The notes under the pieces: generated by a model
The model's input: only the letters and a program-made list of their open reading frames with translations
What the model was told of the DNA's origin: nothing
Databases searched by the model: none
Source: Bacteroidales bacterium
GTDB lineage: Bacteria; Bacteroidota; Bacteroidia; Bacteroidales; P3
Assembly: GCA_017545365.1 (NCBI GenBank)
Contig: JAFWOP010000139.1
Location: forward strand, 1-5,141
Direction of reading: 5' to 3'
DNA length: 5,141 bases
Shown: positions 1-5,141 of the stretch, in pieces
Layout: every line of letters begins with the position of its first letter
How positions within the stretch are numbered: position 1 is the first letter of the stretch
Position numbers and translations under genes: made by a program

Positions 1-503
1 CCGTGAAGCGCGAGATGCAGCGCATTGCTGGTGACGACTTCTACGTCAAGGACCGCTTCGAACAGCAGGACGAGACGTTCAAGATCATGAAGATAGAGAA
101 GCTCATTGCCTACATCTTCCTGACGTTCATCCTCATCGTGGCCTGCTTCAACATCATTGGGTCGCTGTCAATGCTCATCATCGACAAGAAGGACGACGTC
201 GTCACCCTGCGCAACCTCGGTGCCAGCGACAAGCAGATTACCCGCATCTTCCTCTTCGAAGGACGACTCATATCGGCCATCGGTGCCGTCATAGGCATTG
301 GCATCGGCCTGTTGCTCTGCTGGCTCCAGCAGACCTACGGCATCGTCAAGCTCGGCTCTTCGTCGAACGCCTTCGTCATCAATGCCTACCCCGTCAGCGT
401 CCATCCCGAAGACATCCTGCTGATTTTCGTCACGGTATTTGTCGTCGGCTTCCTCGCCGTGTGGTATCCCGTACGCTATTTCTCACGGCGCCTCTTAAGT
501 TAA
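1..503 (+). CDS. FtsX-like ABC transporter permease (LolC/LolE type), C-terminal part, 5' end off window
   Basis: This is the last ~167 codons of an inner-membrane permease; the frame is open to the left edge, so the GTG at position 3 is an internal Val and not a start. Counting from that codon, three hydrophobic spans are visible at about residues 34-57, 87-107 and 136-157, the arrangement of the C-terminal FtsX domain. The stretch around residues 50-88 (FNIIGSLSMLIIDKKDD, then TLRNLGAS and a phenylalanine-rich FLFEG segment) is the hallmark of LolC/LolE lipoprotein-releasing permeases. Family members are about 400 residues, so over half the protein, including the first membrane helix and periplasmic domain, is missing. 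By family, it would work with a LolD-like ATPase to release lipoproteins from the inner membrane. That fits the two lipoprotein genes downstream, but such permeases are general housekeeping proteins. It ends TTAAGTTAA, 42 bp before the next start. LolC versus LolE cannot be told from this fragment. Confidence 0.9.
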   Translation, partial: VKREMQRIAGDDFYVKDRFEQQDETFKIMKIEKLIAYIFLTFILIVACFNIIGSLSMLIIDKKDDVVTLRNLGASDKQITRIFLFEGRLISAIGAVIGIGIGLLLCWLQQTYGIVKLGSSSNAFVINAYPVSVHPEDILLIFVTVFVVGFLAVWYPVRYFSRRLLS

Positions 504-545
504 CGATAACAACTATAACACTACTATAATAATAAAAAAAAACGC
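504..545 (+). promoter_or_regulatory. AT-rich leader before the barrel gene (A9 tract, no Shine-Dalgarno)
   Basis: This 42 bp gap is almost entirely A/T/C and ends in a run of nine A (534-542) just ahead of the ATG at 546. There is no AGGAGG-like site. A-rich leaders without Shine-Dalgarno pairing are usual in Bacteroidetes and support the ATG at 546 as the start. No TAnnTTTG element of the Bacteroidetes primary sigma factor is visible, so a promoter here is not shown. The gene may be read through from the permease gene. Confidence 0.45.
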
Positions 546-1202
546 ATGAAAAGGTTAATTACATTCATCGCCCTCGTGCTGCCTTCGCTGGCCTTTGCCC
601 AGTGGCGCGTGGGTGTCAACGGTGGAGCTACCTACAACCACTCCACCATCAGCAAACACTACATGACTGACTATCAGTGGAAGGACCGCTGGGGAGTCAC
701 CCTCGGCGTCATGGGTCAGTATGACGTCAACAACTGGCTGGGCGTGCGCGCCGAGCTGGACTGGACTCAGAAGAACTACCGGCTGACGCGCCAGATCCTC
801 AGCAATTTAGACTACAAGTATGTCAACAACTACCTGCAGCTGCCGGTGATGGCCTCGTTCAGCTTTGGCGGCAAGCAGCTGCGCGGTTTCTGCAACGCTG
901 GTGTCTACGGCGGCTACTGGCTCACCAGCGGGCGCGAAGGCACGGATTTCAACAACTCCAGCGAGAAAGTCTACGAGTTCAGCGAAGACATTAAATTCAA
1001 CAGCGAGCGCGACCAGCGCTTCGACTTCGGCTTCGTGGGCGGCATCGGTCTGGAGTACCGTTTCTGCCAGCGCTGGGCCGCACAGGTCGAGATGCGCTAC
1101 TACTACAGCACCGTGAGCACGCAGAAAGACTACATGCGCCTGAGCGACCCCCGCTACAACTCCACGCTGGGCGTGCAGGCCGGCCTGTGGTACAGCTTCT
1201 AA
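546..1202 (+). CDS. Secreted outer-membrane beta-barrel protein (PorT / OMP_b-brl family)
   Basis: The 218-residue product has a clear signal peptide: a Lys-Arg start, a hydrophobic core at residues 4-16 and a likely cleavage site AFA|QW after residue 18. The mature part is made of short alternating strands rich in Tyr, Phe, Trp and Gly, separated by polar turns. Examples are WRVGVNGGATY (20-30), WLGVRAELDWTQKNY (64-78), YLQLPVMASFSFGG (96-109), FGFVGGIGLEYRF (161-173) and GVQAGLWYSF (209-218). The YLQLP-type strand and the final Phe218, the BAM recognition residue, are typical of the Bacteroidetes PorT-like family of about 200-250 residues and eight strands. Members are often annotated as porin family proteins, but an eight-strand barrel seldom forms an open pore and the function of most is unknown. 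Two internal cysteines (116 and 174) could pair. The gene is complete and lies 51 bp upstream of the S41 peptidase gene on the same strand, suggesting co-transcription. Confidence 0.85.
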   Translation: MKRLITFIALVLPSLAFAQWRVGVNGGATYNHSTISKHYMTDYQWKDRWGVTLGVMGQYDVNNWLGVRAELDWTQKNYRLTRQILSNLDYKYVNNYLQLPVMASFSFGGKQLRGFCNAGVYGGYWLTSGREGTDFNNSSEKVYEFSEDIKFNSERDQRFDFGFVGGIGLEYRFCQRWAAQVEMRYYYSTVSTQKDYMRLSDPRYNSTLGVQAGLWYSF

Positions 1203-1213
1203 ACAAGGTAAAC

Positions 1214-1235
1214 AGGAATAACATAGGAATAACAT
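1214..1235 (+). repeat. Perfect 11-bp tandem duplication in the barrel-S41 intergenic leader
   Basis: AGGAATAACAT occurs twice back to back (1214-1224 and 1225-1235), followed by an A-rich stretch to the ATG at 1254. The AGGA in each copy lies 26-40 bases upstream of the start, too far to be a ribosome binding site. It is most simply a slippage duplication in a non-coding spacer. A regulatory role is possible but not shown. Confidence 0.7.
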
Positions 1236-1253
1236 AAAAATCGTAACACAACA

Positions 1254-2801
1254 ATGAGAAACAAGATATTTATCTTAGGCGCTCTGCTGCTGACGCTGGC
1301 TTTCAGCGGCTGCCGCGATGAGGCCGACTTGCAATACAACTACTCTGTCAACGACAACACGCTGTTTGCAGAGGCTCAAAACAGCTTCGCCGGCAAGTAC
1401 CGCGTGTTCTGGAACGCCATGAACAGCAACTACGGCCTGTGGGACTATGAGAAGGAGTTCGGTCTCGACTGGGACGAGCATTACGAGCAGTTCCTGCCCA
1501 AGTTTGAAGCCCTCGACGCATCCACCGAGGCCGTCACCGACTCCATGCTTCAAGCTCTTATGAACGAGATGGTAGCCCCGCTCCACGACGGCCACTTCGC
1601 CGTTACCTTCACCAACCACAAGACTCAGAAACCCGTCATGGCCATCCCGTCGGCACTCCGCAACGCCACCCGCGACGACATCACAATCAGCGAGCGCTAC
1701 AAGCCCAACCTCACCCGCTTCTATTACAATGGTGAGCTGAAGGAATACAAGGAGGCCGACACCCGCTTTGCCACCCTGTTAGCCGAGATGACCAAAGTCA
1801 AAGGCCGCGGACTGATGTGGGCTGAGGACCGTTACAACACCCTGACGCAGAAAGAAATGCCCACCCAGGCCGAGGCTATGGAGATGAAAGGCCTGAAAGA
1901 GTTTATCGACGCCATGGAGAATTTTCTCGACAAGGGGGGCTCAGCCTCTGATTTCAACGAAATCGCCAAAAAGTACTCCTACCTCAACATCCCCTTCCTG
2001 GAGCCCATCAACGTCGGCTTCGAAAAAGACGGCATCAGCGTGAAGTATGGCCTGTTCAACGACAACATCGCCTATTTCTACCTCAGCGACTTCAACCTCA
2101 TCGGCCACATGGACGAGAGGGCTATAAAACAGTCCTTCCCGGGTGCTACTGACTTTACCTATGAGCGCATAGCCCGCGTCGTCGACGTGTGGAAAAGCTG
2201 GTTCTCCACCATACAGGCATTCCACAAGGCCGGACAGCTCAAGGGCATCATCCTCGACCTGCGCGGCAACGGCGGCGGAGCGCTCACTGACGAGCAGTAT
2301 CTGCTGGGCGGCATGCTGCCGGCCGGCGGTTTCCAGATTGGCTGGTCGCGCTTGAAGCGCGGCGTAGGGCGATACGACTACTCCCCCATGATGCCCGAGT
2401 CTGTTCCCACGATGGAAGCCGACCACGAGATTATCACCGACGTACCCATTGTCGTGCTGGTCAACAGCGGCTCTGTCAGCATGTCGGAGATTACCGCCCT
2501 GACGGCTAAGAACATGCCCAACGCCCGCGTCATAGGCAAGCGCACCCACGGTGGCCTGTGCGGACTCACCGGCAACGAATTTTACACAGAAAACTACGCC
2601 GGCCACATTGGCGTCGAAGGAGCCACACCCGTCTCCTGCTACTTGCCCAACCAGATCCTCTTCGACAACAACAAGCGCCCCCTGGAGAGCATTGGCATCA
2701 CCCCCGACTTCGAGGTTGACTTAGACACCATTGCCTTCAAGCGTGACTTTACCGACACGCAGCTTAACCGTGCCCTGCAGTATGTGAGAACAGGTAACTA
2801 A
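1254..2801 (+). CDS. S41-family serine peptidase, lipoprotein (tricorn-like Ser-His type)
   Basis: The 515-residue product begins with a lipoprotein signal: hydrophobic residues 5-17, lipobox FSGC and lipidated Cys20, then RDEAD. Residues about 45-125 match the helical N-terminal domain of S41B/tricorn-like peptidases and end in MVAPLHDGHFAV, where His114 is the expected catalytic histidine. Residues about 140-255 hold a charged, largely helical segment with no obvious PDZ signature. The core follows: a strand-rich stretch (264-285), the family motif LDLRGNGGG (334-342), the nucleophile region VLVNSGSVSMSE (401-412) with likely nucleophile Ser409, GKRTHGG (428-434), and ESIGITPD (478-485), whose Glu478 is a candidate third catalytic residue. 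The lysine used by CtpA/Tsp enzymes is replaced by Gly434. By family it would be an endopeptidase acting on extracytoplasmic peptides or unfolded proteins; the substrate is unknown. The ATG at 1254 is supported by the intact signal peptide directly after it. The next peptidase gene starts 32 bp downstream. Confidence 0.9.
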   Translation: MRNKIFILGALLLTLAFSGCRDEADLQYNYSVNDNTLFAEAQNSFAGKYRVFWNAMNSNYGLWDYEKEFGLDWDEHYEQFLPKFEALDASTEAVTDSMLQALMNEMVAPLHDGHFAVTFTNHKTQKPVMAIPSALRNATRDDITISERYKPNLTRFYYNGELKEYKEADTRFATLLAEMTKVKGRGLMWAEDRYNTLTQKEMPTQAEAMEMKGLKEFIDAMENFLDKGGSASDFNEIAKKYSYLNIPFLEPINVGFEKDGISVKYGLFNDNIAYFYLSDFNLIGHMDERAIKQSFPGATDFTYERIARVVDVWKSWFSTIQAFHKAGQLKGIILDLRGNGGGALTDEQYLLGGMLPAGGFQIGWSRLKRGVGRYDYSPMMPESVPTMEADHEIITDVPIVVLVNSGSVSMSEITALTAKNMPNARVIGKRTHGGLCGLTGNEFYTENYAGHIGVEGATPVSCYLPNQILFDNNKRPLESIGITPDFEVDLDTIAFKRDFTDTQLNRALQYVRTGN

Positions 2802-2833
2802 TCATCAACATAACCAAATTACAACAGCTCAAA

Positions 2834-4456
2834 ATGAGACACATGAATATATTACATCTGCTGGCAGGCGTGGCCCTTACGGGCGCCCTGTTCACCAGCT
2901 GTGCCAAGGACGACAGTCTGACCGAGATTATTCCCACACCGGAGCCTACTACCGCTACCACCAATGAGGTGATAGAAGCCCTGAAGACAGTGCCCATCGT
3001 CAGCGACGTGGAAGTGAAATACAACGAAGACCACACCGACAGTGTGTATTTCATCGCCTTCACCCAGCCCATCGACCACTTCCACCCCGAGCTAGGCTCC
3101 TTCGAACAGCTCGCCGCCCTGAGATTCAAGGGCTGGGACAAGAACGTCGTCATCAACACCCACGGCTACGAAATGGGGCAGACACCCGAGATGATTCTCA
3201 AGACCGACCTGGCCGCTCATCTCGACGCCAACCAGCTCAACATCGAGCACCGCTATTTCGGACTGTCGCAGCCCGAGCCCTACGACGAGATGAAGTTCAC
3301 CTATTTCAACGCCGAGCAGGAGTCATACGACCTGCACGCCATCGTCACGGCACTGAAGAGCACCCTCTTCAAAACCGGCAAGTGGGCCAGCACCGGCACC
3401 AGCAAGGACGGCATCACCACCGCCCTCTATGCCTACTACAGCGACCAGGAGGGGTGGAAAGACATCGATGTCTTCGTGCCCTTCTGCGCTCCGTTCATGG
3501 TGGGCACCACCGACAGCTACGGCTACTATTCATGCAGCAACTACCTGACGAGCGATTATCTCGACCAGGTCTGCGGTACGGGCTATGCCGCCGGCTCCAC
3601 AGAGGCCATCGCCCGCGAACGCCTCAACCAGATGCCCTACTACGTATGCACCACGCCCGAGCTGCGCCGTGCCTGTATCGCCAAGATGGCCGCCACTGAC
3701 CCTGACACCTACAGCAAAGTGGCCCAGCAGTATAACAACAAGGACCTGGCCAGCACCGGCGACCTGGAGAAAGACCTGACAGCCCTATTCCTGTGGGAGT
3801 ACTACAACATGCTCTTCTCCAAGTTCTCCTACGTGCAGTTCATCAAGTGGAGCTACATGGTGCCCGACCCCGCCAAGGTGGCCGCCAAACTCGATGCAGA
3901 AGAGATGGACGAGTTTGCCGAGTTCCTGCTCATGGACAGGGACAGCCTATTGGTGCGTATCGCAGCAGCTGAGGCCGAGAGCCGCACCACTCGCGCCACC
4001 ACCGACGAGACTCTGTGGCAACTGCTCACCGACCTACGCAGAGAAAAAAGCACCCCCTACGAGGTACAGTCGTTTACGGAGCTGGGCTTTGCTGACAACA
4101 CTTATAATCAGGTCAACAACAGCTATCTCACGCCAGCAGAGGTTACCAATGTGTTGCGTTTCCTTGGCCGTCAAACCAAGTTCGAGGGTATCTACAAGCA
4201 GGATGGCGGTGCGCTGATGAAGGCTTTCCGCGAGTGGTGCTACACCGAGCGGTCGCAGCCTATTATCTTCGTCTACGGCAAGAACGACCCGTGGACGGGT
4301 GCCGCCCCCGACGCTGCCGCCATCGAGCAGAACGATATGCTCGAGATGGTCGTCGACCCGAAGGCCACCCATCAGGACTTTTTCCTCCACAGTGCGCAAT
4401 ATGAACTGTCGTCGCGCCAGGCCATCATCGCCGCCCTCGACAAATTCCTGAAATAA
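2834..4456 (+). CDS. S37 (PS-10) / S28-like serine aminopeptidase, lipoprotein
   Basis: The 540-residue product has a lipoprotein signal (hydrophobic 5-20, lipobox FTSC, Cys23) followed by AKDDS. An alpha/beta-hydrolase core follows: FTQPIDHFHPELGSF (76-90), VVINTHGYEMG (105-115), NIEHRYFGLSQPEP (136-149), the nucleophile elbow GTSKDG (188-193) with Ser190, then VFVPFCAPFM (213-222). A helical cap spans about 240-460. The rest of the triad is likely Asp485 in YGKNDPWTG and His513 in KATHQDFF. The QPxDH, EHRYFGxSxP and G-x-S-K segments are those of Bacteroidetes proteins variously labelled S28 or PS-10 S37 peptidases. The known S37 enzyme is a Streptomyces tripeptidyl aminopeptidase, while S28 enzymes cut after proline; which applies here is inference. 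The elbow has Asp192 where relatives usually have Gly. Six cysteines besides the lipidated one (218, 234, 247, 272, 281, 469) could form disulfides. An in-frame ATG at 2843 is an alternative start with little effect on the signal. It is the last gene before the terminator. Confidence 0.85.
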   Translation: MRHMNILHLLAGVALTGALFTSCAKDDSLTEIIPTPEPTTATTNEVIEALKTVPIVSDVEVKYNEDHTDSVYFIAFTQPIDHFHPELGSFEQLAALRFKGWDKNVVINTHGYEMGQTPEMILKTDLAAHLDANQLNIEHRYFGLSQPEPYDEMKFTYFNAEQESYDLHAIVTALKSTLFKTGKWASTGTSKDGITTALYAYYSDQEGWKDIDVFVPFCAPFMVGTTDSYGYYSCSNYLTSDYLDQVCGTGYAAGSTEAIARERLNQMPYYVCTTPELRRACIAKMAATDPDTYSKVAQQYNNKDLASTGDLEKDLTALFLWEYYNMLFSKFSYVQFIKWSYMVPDPAKVAAKLDAEEMDEFAEFLLMDRDSLLVRIAAAEAESRTTRATTDETLWQLLTDLRREKSTPYEVQSFTELGFADNTYNQVNNSYLTPAEVTNVLRFLGRQTKFEGIYKQDGGALMKAFREWCYTERSQPIIFVYGKNDPWTGAAPDAAAIEQNDMLEMVVDPKATHQDFFLHSAQYELSSRQAIIAALDKFLK

Positions 4457-4458
4457 GC

Positions 4459-4474
4459 CTACTACCGCGAGTAG
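4459..4474 (+). other. Small hairpin just after the S37 gene stop
   Basis: CTACT (4459-4463) pairs with AGTAG (4470-4474) around the six-base loop ACCGCG, three bases after the stop codon. There is no T-tract behind it, so it is not an independent terminator. It may only add 3'-end stability to the transcript, or be chance. Confidence 0.3.
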
Positions 4475-4485
4475 ACTTCACATTT

Positions 4486-4537
4486 ATCCGCCTACCCTAC
4501 ACCCGATTCTCATCATCAGTAGGATAGGCGGATTTTT
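4486..4537 (+). terminator. Rho-independent terminator for the peptidase gene cluster
   Basis: ATCCGCCTACCCTAC (4486-4500) pairs with GTAGGATAGGCGGAT (4519-4533): 15 positions with one C/A mismatch, an 18-base loop, and a T-tract TTTTT at 4533-4537 on the plus strand. It lies 29 bp after the S37 gene stop and so ends plus-strand transcription. Read on the minus strand the same stem is followed by AAATG rather than a T-tract, so it is a poor terminator for murI. No gene is seen in the remainder of the 104 bp convergent gap (4457-4560). Confidence 0.85.
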
Positions 4538-4560
4538 ACATGCGCCTGTCGGACGGGCTG

Positions 4561-5141
4561 TTAGCCGAGTGTAATCTTCTCTACGTCGACGGGTTCGTGT
4601 AGGAATATCTGTGCCTGCTCCTTGAATTTGTCGGGATTCTCCGTAGTCAGATAACGGACGGTGTGCCCCTTGGAGCATTTCCGCTCAAAGGCGGTGTTAC
4701 GCACGAAATAGTCCTTCAGGCTCTCAGCCACATATTCGCCCTGAGGCACCACACGGACGCCAGCCGGCAGGTACTTCAGAATCTTGGGCATCAGTAGGGG
4801 ATAGTGTGTGCAGCCCAGGATGATGCAGTCGATCAATGGGTCGAGGTGCATAATCTGGTCGAGGCGTTTTTTCACAAAGTAGTCGGCACCGGGGGAGTCG
4901 GCCTCGTTATACTCTACCAACGGCACCCAGAAGGGACAAGCCACACCGCTGACGGTGATGCCGGGCCAGAGTTTCTGAATCTCCAGCGTGTAGCTCTCGG
5001 TATTGATGGTACCCTCGGTAGCGAGCACACCCACGTGGCGCGAGGTGGTGAGTGTGCCGATAACCTCGGCCGTAGGGCGGATGACGCCAAGGACGCGGCG
5101 GTCGGGATCCCATCCTGGCAGGTCGTTCTGCTGGATGGTGC
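4561..5141 (-). CDS. murI: Glutamate racemase, C-terminal part, 5' end off window
   Basis: MurI interconverts L- and D-glutamate in the cytoplasm and supplies D-Glu for peptidoglycan precursors. The minus-strand frame is open from the right edge to the TAA at 4563-4561, giving about 193 codons. The GTG at 5034 is an internal Val and not the start, because homology continues upstream (GVIRPTAEVIGTLTTS, then RHVGVLATEGTINT). Diagnostic motifs in order are LATEGT, VACPFWVPLVE, and ILGCTHYPLL, whose Cys (codon 4812-4810) is the second catalytic cysteine, with the adjacent His at 4806-4804. The first catalytic cysteine, in the N-terminal CNT-type motif, lies beyond the window. Family members are about 265-285 residues, so roughly 80-90 are missing. 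The tail after the GEYVAESLKDYF segment (FERKCSKGHTVRYLTTENPDKF) is the usual C-terminal extension. The gene is convergent with the peptidase cluster and functionally unrelated to it, an ordinary housekeeping neighbour. Confidence 0.95.
   Translation of the reverse strand, partial: TIQQNDLPGWDPDRRVLGVIRPTAEVIGTLTTSRHVGVLATEGTINTESYTLEIQKLWPGITVSGVACPFWVPLVEYNEADSPGADYFVKKRLDQIMHLDPLIDCIILGCTHYPLLMPKILKYLPAGVRVVPQGEYVAESLKDYFVRNTAFERKCSKGHTVRYLTTENPDKFKEQAQIFLHEPVDVEKITLG

Noticed and set aside
504..545. Possible Bacteroidetes promoter (TAnnTTTG) before the barrel gene
   Set aside because: No TTTG or TAnnTTTG element is present in the gap; the TATAAT-like string in the AT-rich run is not the Bacteroidetes consensus.
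807..1235. 142-codon minus-strand open frame opposite the barrel gene
   Set aside because: It is antisense to a complete secreted protein with signal peptide and C-terminal Phe; its own translation is Ala/Val-rich without domains and it runs into the spacer.
1941..2606. 221-codon minus-strand open frame inside the S41 peptidase gene
   Set aside because: It lies wholly antisense to a gene with clear family motifs. Its translation is Val/Ala/Gly/Asp-rich low-information sequence of the kind produced opposite GC-biased codons, with no recognisable motif.
3382..3699. 105-codon plus-strand frame within the S37 gene
   Set aside because: It is an out-of-frame reading rich in Arg, His and Gln, typical of a frame shadow, inside a continuous gene with intact motifs.
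4034..4399. 121-codon minus-strand open frame opposite the S37 gene 3' end
   Set aside because: It overlaps the codons for the catalytic Asp and His of the sense gene and shows no features of its own, so it is a shadow of that gene.
4486..4537. Inverted repeat as an insertion-sequence end, attachment site or bidirectional terminator
   Set aside because: The hairpin sits directly after a gene and is followed by a T-tract on the plus strand only, with no transposase, integrase or target duplication nearby. An ordinary one-way terminator explains it.

Overview
The window looks like chromosomal DNA from a Bacteroidales bacterium, most likely a Prevotellaceae-like gut, oral or rumen organism. The signs are the A/C/T-rich leaders with no Shine-Dalgarno sequence, a PorT-type outer-membrane barrel, Bacteroidetes-style lipoproteins with acidic residues just after the lipobox cysteine, and fairly GC-rich coding sequence beside very AT-rich gaps. 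The genus is an inference from style, not from a marker gene.

Layout: (1) positions 1-503 (+) hold the C-terminal part of an FtsX/LolC/LolE-type ABC permease, cut by the window edge. (2) 546-1202 (+) encodes a small secreted outer-membrane beta-barrel protein. (3) 1254-2801 (+) encodes an S41-family serine peptidase lipoprotein. (4) 2834-4456 (+) encodes an S37/S28-like serine aminopeptidase lipoprotein. (5) A strong hairpin with a T-tract (4486-4537) ends the plus-strand cluster. (6) 4561-5141 (-) holds the C-terminal part of glutamate racemase (murI), convergent with the peptidase genes and cut by the right edge.

Genes 2-4 are co-directional with gaps of only 51 and 32 bp and share one terminator, so they probably form one transcription unit, possibly read through from the permease gene 42 bp upstream. 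All three products are predicted to sit in the cell envelope: one barrel and two lipidated peptidases, both carrying charged residues after the +1 cysteine that resemble the Bacteroidetes surface-export signal. The simplest reading is a small cell-surface peptide-processing locus. S41 would act as an endopeptidase and S37 would trim short peptides from N-termini. The role of the barrel, whether channel, scaffold or unrelated, is not known.

Nothing in the window is clearly a new system. The points most worth a second look are the Ser-His (not Ser-Lys) catalytic set in the S41 enzyme, the altered nucleophile elbow (GTSKDG) in the S37 enzyme, and the surface-lipoprotein signals shared by both.
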